Assembly: GCA_964619885.1 (NCBI GenBank)
Contig: CAZUGA010000069.1
Location: forward strand, 1-12,425
Reading direction: 5' to 3'
DNA length: 12,425 nt
DNA from: CAZUGA01 sp964619885
GTDB lineage: Bacteria > Pseudomonadota > Gammaproteobacteria > Methylococcales > UBA1147
Shown here: positions 1 to 4,490 of the stretch, piece after piece
How the letters are laid out: every line of letters begins with the position of its first letter
Numbering within the stretch: position 1 is the stretch's first letter
The notes under the pieces: generated by a model
What the model was told of the DNA's origin: nothing
What the model saw: only the letters and a program-made list of their open reading frames with translations
The model's database searches: none
Made by a program: the position numbers and the translations under genes

Positions 1-215
1 TCAACCGATTCATTAATCTTTTTATTGATGCGACAACTACCTTGAAATCTACCGTCTATAGTAAACGATTGGGCACGGTCGAACCGGTGTTTGGTCATTT
101 ACACAATATCGGACTCAATCGATTCAGCTTGCGCGGCAAGAAGAAGGTTGATCATCAATGGCGATTGTTTTGTCTGGTGCATAATCTATTGAAGATTCAC
201 CGCTATGCGACATGA
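1..215 (+). pseudogene. C-terminal end of an IS1182-like DDE transposase (cut by the window edge)
   Basis: The frame beginning at base 3 is open for 70 codons and stops with TGA at 213-215. It reads through YSKRLGTVEPVFGHL, then RFSLRGKKKVDHQWRLFCLVHN. This is the typical C-terminal end of DDE transposases of the IS1182 group, where the glutamate in the TVEPVFG stretch belongs to the catalytic triad. The rest of the gene lies left of the window, so it cannot be judged whether the element is whole. No terminal inverted repeat was recognised in the 200 bases after the stop. The family call rests on the conserved tail alone; a related IS5-superfamily group is possible. Confidence 0.75.
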
Positions 216-417
216 ATAGCGGAAAAGGTAACCCGATTGGGCGTAAAGCACCGTAGATAAAGCGATACAGACCCACGAATAGCATTTAAATACCCGATAA
301 ATATCAAATACAGAAAATGGATCGATTAAGTCGAAAAATAAAGTATTTAGAGGGGTATCCAATAATCAACAGGATATTCGAACCTGATAATAGGGTTTTT
401 CTACATGCTCGTTAGGG

Positions 418-1449
418 CTATTCACTTGATAAAGCACGTGTAATCATTTGCGTAACTTGTTCGTTAGCATTTAAATATATCAGCTCCATCTCAGAGTGCT
501 GGAATTTGAATACTCGAAATATTTCATCTGCAAAAGCTTGGCCTATTGTTTCAACCTCATCAAAATCGAATATTACAGTCTTAAATCTCTCAACCCTGAC
601 TAGTAATCTTTTTGCTTGTGATCTTGATATGAGTTTATCATCACCATATTGTGTAAGTCTTACAGGTACAACAGTTTTAGTAAAACCATATTCATCACCT
701 GAAGTATAACTGTCAAATACACGTTTCAATGTTCTTGCTGTATTGTTAGATAATTCCATAAACACACCTGTTCCAGACTGGAATCTTTGACGCTCTTGAA
801 TCCAGTCTTCTACTTGGTCATGTTTGTGTGAAAAATAAACGCTACCAGATAAAATTGCAAAATCATCAAACATGCGTGAACTGAAAAAAATTCCTTCTCC
901 AGTATGGTTATCAGGGTCAGTAGTCAATTTTCCTTTCGCTAGCTCTAAAACAGAATGCCTTTCATCACTCAAATCTAATTCACGCTGAATCTTTTTAAAA
1001 ATTCCTTCTCCATTATCATAAATCACAATTTCTGTTGTGGTAGCGGTCTTGGTGACCTGTATATCCACTTGAGTTCCAGATGAATGATCAATTGCATTAT
1101 TTAATATTTCAGTAAAGCCATAATGCCAAATATCGATTACGTTATCTGGTAGATCACTAATAAATTCTGATATATCTGTGCGCCATACCATATCCTCTGC
1201 TAGTGAACCTCCTAACGTATAGATATGTTCCCACTTAACTAGAGGGTGCAAAATATAGTGTTTATTTCTAGTTGCACCGCGTTCCAATAGCGAATTTTGC
1301 TCGACAAGGCGTTTAATATGTTTATTTACAGCTTGTCTAGAAATGCCATACGCTCGTGAAGTTAGCGCAACTATGTCTTTTGGGTTATGCTCAACATTAT
1401 CTAGAATAAATTGGCGTATATTTTCGCCTCTTTTACGAATACCAACCAT
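418..1449 (-). CDS. Winged-helix / GHKL ATPase / STAS-like (DUF4325) regulator
   Basis: A 343-residue soluble protein with three parts. Residues about 5-67 form a winged helix-turn-helix, with recognition helix near SRQAVNKHIKRLVEQ. Residues about 100-235 form a GHKL (histidine-kinase/Hsp90-type) ATP-binding fold: N box around EILNNAIDH (114-122), G1 box DNGEG (145-149), G2 box GEGIF (184-188), and a GTG turn at 226-228. Residues about 272-343 match the STAS-like DUF4325 domain. No phospho-acceptor histidine domain or membrane segment is seen, so it is probably not a classical sensor kinase. The GHKL-STAS pairing recalls RsbW/RsbV-type partner switching fused in one chain, here joined to DNA binding; its target is unknown. 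The start ATG lies directly behind three direct repeats that look like operators, so autoregulation is likely. It is the only gene in its transcription unit. Confidence 0.85.
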   Translation of the reverse strand: MVGIRKRGENIRQFILDNVEHNPKDIVALTSRAYGISRQAVNKHIKRLVEQNSLLERGATRNKHYILHPLVKWEHIYTLGGSLAEDMVWRTDISEFISDLPDNVIDIWHYGFTEILNNAIDHSSGTQVDIQVTKTATTTEIVIYDNGEGIFKKIQRELDLSDERHSVLELAKGKLTTDPDNHTGEGIFFSSRMFDDFAILSGSVYFSHKHDQVEDWIQERQRFQSGTGVFMELSNNTARTLKRVFDSYTSGDEYGFTKTVVPVRLTQYGDDKLISRSQAKRLLVRVERFKTVIFDFDEVETIGQAFADEIFRVFKFQHSEMELIYLNANEQVTQMITRALSSE

Positions 1450-1464
1450 AAATCAATGCCTTAT

Positions 1465-1521
1465 TTGTCAACCTTACAACGAAATATTGTCAACCTTATA
1501 GGCTTTATTGTCAACCCTATA
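1465..1521 (-). promoter_or_regulatory. Three phased direct repeats (operator/promoter) before the regulator gene
   Basis: Read on the minus strand, TATAGGGTTGACAA (1521-1508), TATAAGGTTGACAA (1500-1487) and TGTAAGGTTGACAA (1478-1465) form three copies of TRTARGGTTGACAA. They start 21 and 22 bases apart, two helical turns, so all face the same side of the DNA. Each contains TTGACA, a perfect sigma-70 -35 hexamer, but none has a good -10 at 16-18 bases. The array ends 15 bases before the ATG of a winged-helix protein. An autoregulatory operator array overlapping the promoter is the simplest explanation. Confidence 0.6.
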
Positions 1522-1593
1522 AAGGTGTTTCTATGAAAAATGCCCTAACATCTATATGACCGCCGCCTGTCAATAGGCAAAAAAAATTTTTAA

Positions 1594-1613
1594 CCCGTAT
1601 TCGGGCTTTTTTT
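1594..1613 (+). terminator. Probable Rho-independent terminator in repeat copy A
   Basis: CCCG-TATT-CGGG (1594-1605) is followed by C and seven T. It is preceded by an A-rich run, so the stem can extend through A-T pairs. The corresponding place in copy B (around 3959-3976) has a weaker CCCG...CGAG stem followed by TTTTT. It would stop rightward transcription leaving the preceding cassette. The GC stem is only four pairs. Confidence 0.45.
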
Positions 1614-1657
1614 AAAATACGTTTGTCGTATCCGCTGCCGCTATTTTATTGGGTTGT

Positions 1658-1847
1658 CAGGCCGTGCCTGCACACACAAATTTGAGGGGATCAAATTTGG
1701 ACAGCTTTGCTGCCCGAAGGGTGAGTAACATGGAAGTTGCGAATCATTCATCTATCGAGTATCGATCTCGCGATTTTGAACGATTTTTAATCGTTTGAAA
1801 TCACGAGACTGCGAAGGCGAAGCCGAAGCCGAAGCATTGTTCTTCGC
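1658..1847. ncRNA. Candidate structured element (RNA or folded DNA), copy A
   Basis: Six hairpins follow one another in 190 bases: CAGGC-CGT-GCCTG (1658-1670); AAATTTGA-5 nt-TCAAATTT (1678-1698); CAGC-TTT-GCTG (1702-1712); ATCGA-GTA-TCGAT (around 1754-1766); a 43-base hairpin with TTT loop (1766-1808); and GCGAAG...CTTCGC (1811-1847) enclosing GGC-GAA-GCC. The fourth and fifth share a base and may be alternatives. The same series occurs in copy B. In the 43-base hairpin, pair C1769-G1805 is G-C in copy B, a two-sided compensatory change. Strand is undecided: wobble pairs favour plus in copy B, but the one mismatch in copy A would be a wobble on minus. No known RNA family was recognised. Confidence 0.35.
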
Positions 1848-1885
1848 GTACTAGAAATTTATCGGTTACCCTGGCTATTGCCTGT

Positions 1886-2046
1886 TCAAAGGGTCGGGCT
1901 CACACAAGGTGTCCAGTTATTCATTAGTTCAATGCCAGGGGCAGTCACGTACAAAGCGTATTCGGGTTGAGTCGTCCGTTCCGTCTATTCAAAGCGAGGG
2001 CCTTGGCCTTTTATCGGATAAGATCATGCGAGGTCCAAGCCTCCTT
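1886..2046 (-). pseudogene. Decayed copy of the small leftward reading frame in the 500-bp repeat
   Basis: Aligned to the intact frame at 4246-4446, this copy has an extra base near 2030, a TAA in place of a proline codon near 2012, and a missing base near 1953. Its upstream part is cut off by the IS110 fragment. The last 22 codons still read LYVTAPGIELMNNWTPCVSP plus TL and stop. They differ from copy B by five synonymous and three conservative changes (F/Y, V/I, A/V). That pattern suggests the frame was translated under selection in the common ancestor of the two copies before this one decayed. Confidence 0.5.
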
Positions 2047-2595
2047 GAAGGTTCGATCTTTTTCCGAATCGTCGGATCGGAAAATTGTTCGGCGAGGCCT
2101 TCTCGATTGCCCTTTTTATTAATATTTTTCTGAAAAAATTCCGCATTGTATTGATAATGCGTCAACTTGATGTGCGCGAGCATTTCACTCCGCATCCGAA
2201 CTATCGTCCGCCGTCGACGCAACAAGTCACGCGTGGGCCGTAATTCAGGGGGATACACGTAGGCCAACGGAAACGTTCCACCCTTGATCAAGCGGGCGAT
2301 TTTTTCTGAATCGATCTTATCGCTTTTCGCTTTGCCACCATGAATCGCCTTCATATATAAAGCATGACCCAAAATGTTAATGATCAGCCAACCAATACCA
2401 GGAGAACATACATTCGACACCAATGACCAGATCATCCCGAAACGACTTGATCACTTTTAAAAACGGTTTCGGCCGCGCTGGAATATTGGTATGAAGGATA
2501 ATTTCACCGGACGAATTTAAAATACACAGATACATGGTTTTGGTATGCAAATCGATTCCGCAGCAATGTTGGTGTGTTTGGGTGTAGAATTTCAT
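2047..2595 (-). pseudogene. IS110/IS1111-family transposase, N-terminal fragment, frameshifted
   Basis: Starting at ATG 2595-2593, the protein opens with CCGIDLHTKTMYLCIL, the first acidic motif of the RuvC-like DEDD domain of IS110 transposases. It continues to VIGVECMFSWYWLAD, then meets a stop near 2379. In the next frame the family continues as LGHALYMKAIHGGKAKSDKID, which carries the paired late aspartates, and runs to about SDPTIRKKIE before homology ends at the border with repeat copy A. A few codons are missing at the frame switch. The C-terminal domain is absent, so the copy is dead. The start is supported by AGGAGG (2608-2603 on the minus strand) seven bases ahead of ATG. Confidence 0.85.
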
Positions 2596-2695
2596 ATGAC
2601 CGCCTCCTAAGTTGATGCAATGACATCGTATACCTCTATTGAAGATTGGATAGTGGTTTTTCCACTAAGCCCGAAACTCTTGGGAGGCGGTCATA
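2595..2695 (-). promoter_or_regulatory. IS110 leader with a 17-bp inverted repeat covering the ribosome binding site
   Basis: TATGACCGCCTCCTAAG (2595-2611) and CTTGGGAGGCGGTCATA (2679-2695) are inverted repeats matching at 16 of 17 positions. On the minus strand the start-proximal arm contains AGGAGG and touches the ATG, so a transcript that includes both arms would fold with the ribosome binding site buried. A smaller perfect hairpin, TAGTGG-TTTTT-CCACTA (2651-2667), sits in the loop. The outer arm also lies where the element meets attC-like sequence, so it may double as the subterminal inverted repeat typical of IS1111-type elements. Confidence 0.5.
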
Positions 2696-2756
2696 AACAA
2701 GTATCAAGCAGCCCCAAGCGACCGGCTTCGCCGTCGCTTGAGCTTGATCGTTAGCG
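2696..2756 (+). other. attC-like recombination site, R'' box interrupted by the IS110 end
   Basis: ATCAAGC (2703-2709) pairs with GCTTGAT (2742-2748), like L'' and L'. Inside, CAAGCGAC (2715-2722) pairs perfectly with GTCGCTTG (2733-2740), capped by GGC-TTC-GCC. The right end is GTTAGCG (2750-2756), an R' box, putting the cassette joint between G2750 and T2751. The expected left box CGCTAAC is reduced to AAC (2696-2698) directly behind the IS110 inverted repeat. This fits insertion of the IS into the R'' box. Confidence 0.55.
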
Positions 2757-2789
2757 GCGTCATATCAAATGTAGGAGACAAAAGAAATT

Positions 2790-3002
2790 ATGAAAAACGA
2801 ATATACAGCTGTAGTTAAACAAGTAGATGATTGGTGGGTGGGATGGATCGAGGAAGTACCAGGAGTAAATTGTCAGGAAAAAACTTACGACGAATTGACG
2901 AACACCTTGGAAATCACCTTGAAAGAAGCTTTGGAATATAATCGACAAGATGCGTTGTCAGCAGCAGGAACCGGTTATAAAGAAGCAAAAATCGCCATAT
3001 GA
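2790..3002 (+). CDS. hicB: HicB-family antitoxin
   Basis: A 70-residue protein matching the short HicB family: YTAVVKQVDDWWVGWIEEVP, then GVNCQEKTYDELTNTLEITLKEALEY, the partial RNase H-like HicB fold. It neutralises HicA by blocking its active site. The short form ends soon after this fold and shows no ribbon-helix-helix or HTH tail, so it may not repress its own promoter. TAGGAG (2772-2777) lies about a dozen bases before the ATG, which is slightly long but acceptable. The stop overlaps the start of hicA as ATGA (2999-3002), so the two are translationally coupled. The antitoxin-first order is the reverse of E. coli hicAB but common elsewhere. Confidence 0.88.
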   Translation: MKNEYTAVVKQVDDWWVGWIEEVPGVNCQEKTYDELTNTLEITLKEALEYNRQDALSAAGTGYKEAKIAI

Positions 3003-3187
3003 AGAGGAACCAGCTTCTCAGATATCTCAGTCGTCAGGGCTGCGAGCTTTTGAGGGAAGGTGGAAAACATTCATGGTGGCATAATCCCTCGTTGAACAAA
3101 CGGTCGGCAATTCCGAGGCATTCTGAAATCAAAGATATACTGGCAAAGAAAATATGCAAAGATTTAGGCGTCAACCCAGTCAAATAG
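2999..3187 (+). CDS. hicA: HicA-family mRNA interferase toxin
   Basis: A 62-residue basic protein with the YcfA/HicA double-stranded-RNA-binding-like fold: MKRNQLLRYLSRQGCELLRE, then GGKHSWWHNP with the catalytic histidine at residue 24, and a C-terminal helix. HicA toxins cleave mRNA and tmRNA independently of active translation and are held inactive by HicB. Length and the GGKH motif are normal, so the toxin looks functional. It overlaps hicB by four bases, and its stop at 3185-3187 is followed one base later by the R'' box of the attC, which leaves almost no trailer. That compactness is typical of integron cassettes. Confidence 0.88.
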   Translation: MKRNQLLRYLSRQGCELLREGGKHSWWHNPSLNKRSAIPRHSEIKDILAKKICKDLGVNPVK

Positions 3188-3188
3188 C

Positions 3189-3260
3189 CACTAACCACGC
3201 GCTACACTTGACCGCTCAGTCGCTACGCTCCTTCACGGCAAGTGAGCTTAGTCGTTAGCC
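3189..3260 (+). other. attC site of the hicBA cassette
   Basis: R'' is CACTAAC (3189-3195) and R' is GTTAGCC (3254-3260); CTAAC and GTTAG pair perfectly. L'' GCT-A-CACTTG (3201-3210) pairs with L' CAAGTGAGC (3239-3247) in nine pairs, leaving A3204 unpaired as an extrahelical base. That is the hallmark of attC bottom-strand recognition by IntI. CCG (3212-3214) and CGG (3236-3238) continue the stem. Size (72 bases), position right after a small gene pair, and box order all fit. This is the best-preserved attC in the window. Confidence 0.75.
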
Positions 3261-3262
3261 CC

Positions 3263-3290
3263 TTGACAGAAAATCACGCAGTTGTACAAT
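3263..3290 (+). promoter_or_regulatory. Cassette promoter with TGTACA operator-like palindrome
   Basis: TTGACA (3263-3268) and TACAAT (3285-3290) are separated by 16 bases, a strong sigma-70 promoter lying three bases inside the cassette. The -10 overlaps TTGTACAA (3282-3289), a perfect palindrome whose TGTACA core is the known binding core of the YefM-YoeB operator. The antitoxin encoded downstream is of the Phd/YefM family. The predicted start of transcription, about seven bases after the -10, falls at or next to the ATG at 3298, so the toxin message may be leaderless. Confidence 0.6.
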
Positions 3291-3297
3291 TGTCTTT

Positions 3298-3687
3298 ATG
3301 GGCATTATATCTGATACAAATGTCTTCTTAGCGGTTGCTTTAGATGAGCCAGAAAAAGACAACATTATCCAGCTCACATCAGAATCCAATGCAATTGCAC
3401 CTGAAATCCTACCTTATGAAATTGGCAATGCATTAACTGCCATGGTTAAACGAAAGCAATTAACGCGTGATGAAGCATTGTCAGCATTTGAAGCGACCAG
3501 CTCAATTCCTGTAAGACTAGTTTCTGTTGATATTCAAAGAGCATTAAAATTAGCGCTCGATTATAACATTTATGCTTATGACGCATATTTCTTACAATGT
3601 GCAATCCATTTATCAATCCCCTTAATAACATTAGATAAATGTATGAAGAAAGTAGCGTACGATCTCAATATAGAAGTGATGGAGTAA
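3298..3687 (+). CDS. PIN-domain ribonuclease toxin (VapC-like)
   Basis: A 129-residue PIN domain with the four expected acidic metal ligands: D6 in ISDTNVF, E41 in LPYEIGNAL, D95 in YAYDAYFLQ and D113 in TLDKCM. These toxins are Mg2+-dependent endoribonucleases, often cutting tRNA or rRNA, and are neutralised by a cognate antitoxin. Length and motifs are complete, so activity is likely. No ribosome binding site precedes the ATG, and the promoter places transcription start almost at the ATG, suggesting leaderless translation. The toxin is first in the operon, which is unusual because antitoxins normally come first; six bases separate it from the antitoxin gene. The whole pair sits between GTTAGCC and GGCTAAC boxes as a cassette. 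Confidence 0.88.
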   Translation: MGIISDTNVFLAVALDEPEKDNIIQLTSESNAIAPEILPYEIGNALTAMVKRKQLTRDEALSAFEATSSIPVRLVSVDIQRALKLALDYNIYAYDAYFLQCAIHLSIPLITLDKCMKKVAYDLNIEVME

Positions 3688-3693
3688 GTTGAA

Positions 3694-3912
3694 ATGAAAG
3701 TATTTACCTATTCAGAAGCTCGTCAAAATTTGTCTAAGCTATTAAATATTGCACAGAAAGAAGAGGTTGAAATTCGACGAAGAGATGGAACCACTTTTTC
3801 TCTTATATCAAAAAGAAAAAAAGGAAAATCGCCTTTCGATGTGAGTGGAATAAAAACAAAAGCGACAACGAAAGACATATTAAGTGCTGTCAGAGAATCA
3901 AGATTGGGCTAA
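3694..3912 (+). CDS. Phd/YefM-family antitoxin
   Basis: A 72-residue protein whose N-terminal half (MKVFTYSEARQNLSKLLNIA, then basic residues) matches the Phd/YefM DNA-binding fold. The C-terminal half (SPFDVSGIKTKATTKDILSA and onward) would be the segment that wraps the toxin. Phd/YefM proteins bind palindromes at their promoter and tighten repression together with the toxin; the TGTACA palindrome at 3283-3288 is the natural site. Its ATG is six bases after the toxin stop, and GGAG (3681-3684) overlapping the toxin end serves as ribosome binding site. The stop codon TAA (3910-3912) is embedded in the R''-like box GGCTAAC (3907-3913), so the cassette ends immediately. Confidence 0.85.
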   Translation: MKVFTYSEARQNLSKLLNIAQKEEVEIRRRDGTTFSLISKRKKGKSPFDVSGIKTKATTKDILSAVRESRLG

Positions 3913-4406
3913 CATCTATAGGACCCCGCGCCTGTCAATAGGCAAAACAAATTTTCAACCCGAATAATCGAGTTTTTAGAAATACCTTTGTCGTTTCTGC
4001 TGCCGTTTTTTTAAATTGTTGTCAGGCCGTGCCTGTACACACAAATTTGAGGGGATCAAATTTGGACAGCTTTGCTGCCCGAAGGGTGAGTAACATGGAA
4101 GTTGCGAATCATTCATCTATCGAGTATCGATCTGGCGATTTTGAACGATTTTTAATCGTTTTAAATTGTCAGACTGCGAAGGCGTGAGCCGAAGCATCCG
4201 TCTTCGCGTACTAGAAATTTCTCGGTTACCCTGCGGGTTGCCTTATCAAAGGGTCGGGCTCGCGCATGGCGTCCAGTTATTCATCAGTTCAACCCCAGGG
4301 GCAGTCACGAACAAATCGTATCTTGGGTTGGGCGGCACGCCGGGTCTATTCAAGGCGACGGCCTTGGCCGTAGGTCTGATGAGATCGTCGAGGTCAAAGC
4401 CTCCTT
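3909..4406. repeat. Copy B of the ~500-bp imperfect direct repeat
   Basis: This copy matches 1545-2046 and is less damaged. It starts at CTAAC of the antitoxin cassette's R'' box, passes a weak terminator-like stem, the hairpin-rich core (4023-4207) and a leftward reading frame (4246-4446). The sequence unique to copy B continues to about 4461, where GTTAGAG (4455-4461) looks like another R' box. Both copies begin right after a cassette gene and both lie on the downstream side of an IS110 fragment. It may be a cassette, a small non-autonomous element, or part of an IS end. Confidence 0.85.
4023..4207. ncRNA. Candidate structured element (RNA or folded DNA), copy B
   Basis: Same hairpin series as copy A: CAGGC-CGT-GCCTG (4023-4035), AAATTTGA...TCAAATTT (4043-4063), CAGC-TTT-GCTG (4067-4077), ATCGA-GTA-TCGAT (about 4119-4131), the 43-base hairpin (4131-4173) and GCGAAG...CTTCGC (4176-4207) enclosing GGC-GTGA-GCC. 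Four of eleven bases in the 3' arm of the outer stem differ from copy A, yet all eleven pairs form if two G-T wobbles are allowed. No open frame of note covers this block, and it trails the small leftward frame at 4246-4446. Confidence 0.35.
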
Positions 4407-4446
4407 CATTGATGATCTCCTGAATCAGCTCAGGCTCGGCAGACAC
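4246..4446 (-). CDS. Small protein of unknown function inside repeat copy B (possibly a truncated C-terminus)
   Basis: The frame opens with GTG at 4446-4444 and encodes 66 residues beginning SAEPELIQEIINEGGFDLDD and ending in WTPCASPTL. I do not recognise the family. An in-frame TAA lies 12 to 14 bases upstream, inside CTCTAAC, so either the GTG is the true start or this is the surviving C-terminal end of a longer gene cut at a box-like sequence. No good ribosome binding site precedes it. Support for coding comes from the comparison with copy A: in the last 22 codons, five of eight differences are synonymous and the other three conservative. No signal peptide, membrane segment or repeat is seen. 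The hairpin-rich block follows it on the same strand. Confidence 0.4.
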   Translation of the reverse strand: MSAEPELIQEIINEGGFDLDDLIRPTAKAVALNRPGVPPNPRYDLFVTAPGVELMNNWTPCASPTL

Positions 4447-4490
4447 AGTTATGCGTTAGAGCTCCCTAACGTACCGCTCAAAATCATTGA

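Larger units (their letters stand above)
411..1549. other. Candidate gene cassette bounded by complementary R'/R''-type boxes
   Basis: GTTAGGGC (411-418) and GCCCTAAC (1542-1549) are perfect reverse complements and tightly flank the single regulator gene, overlapping its stop codon on the left. In an integron cassette the first six bases (TTRRRY) are complementary to the R'' box (RYYYAAC) of the cassette's own attC, so such a pair is what an inserted cassette should show. Because the pair is symmetrical, the cassette could lie in either orientation. I could not find convincing L'/L'' boxes on either side, so any attC is degraded or replaced. On the right the 500-bp repeat begins exactly inside this box. 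Confidence 0.4.
1545..2046. repeat. Copy A of a ~500-bp imperfect direct repeat
   Basis: This stretch matches 3909-4406 in the same orientation. Homology begins at CTAACATCTATA in both copies, exactly at an R''-like box, and runs to GCCTCCTT. A central block (1672-1768) is identical over 97 bases to 4037-4133. The flanks differ by scattered substitutions and small indels. In copy A the right part is cut by an IS110 fragment starting near 2047. It holds a run of hairpins and a decayed leftward reading frame, described separately. It does not resemble rRNA, tRNA or an insertion sequence that I recognise. Confidence 0.85.
2751..3254 (+). other. hicBA gene cassette (504 bp)
   Basis: The unit runs from the joint in GTTAGCG (2750/2751) to the joint in GTTAGCC (3254/3255). 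It carries only the hicB-hicA pair plus its attC. The first bases TTAGCG are complementary to the R'' box CACTAA at five of six positions. There is little room for a promoter before hicB; a weak TTGAGC / CATATC pair with 17-base spacing (2738-2766) straddles the joint. Toxin-antitoxin pairs are common cargo of sedentary chromosomal integrons, where they are thought to stabilise the array. Confidence 0.6.
3255..3913 (+). other. PIN toxin/antitoxin gene cassette (body)
   Basis: The unit starts at the joint within GTTAGCC (3254-3260) and reaches the R''-like box GGCTAAC (3907-3913). The starting TTAGCC is perfectly complementary to GGCTAA, as required for a cassette and its own attC. The rest of that attC (L'', L', R') cannot be recognised: directly after CTAAC the sequence becomes the 500-bp repeat. 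Confidence 0.5.

Noticed and set aside
1545..1700. A complete attC at the start of each 500-bp repeat copy
   Set aside because: The CTAAC box is clear, but no complementary L'/R' pair could be found within a normal attC length, so only the box is reported.
1909..2133. A 74-codon rightward open frame
   Set aside because: It runs across the junction of repeat copy A and the IS110 fragment, antisense to both, with no ribosome binding site or recognisable content.
2600..2760. IS110 bridge RNA encoded in the leader
   Set aside because: The region is only about 100 bases, its main pairing is better explained as a ribosome-site-hiding repeat or terminal repeat, and guide loops cannot be identified without an intact relative.
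4166..4423. An 85-codon rightward frame in repeat copy B
   Set aside because: It is not maintained in copy A. The opposite strand shows the coding-like substitution pattern, and no product is recognisable.
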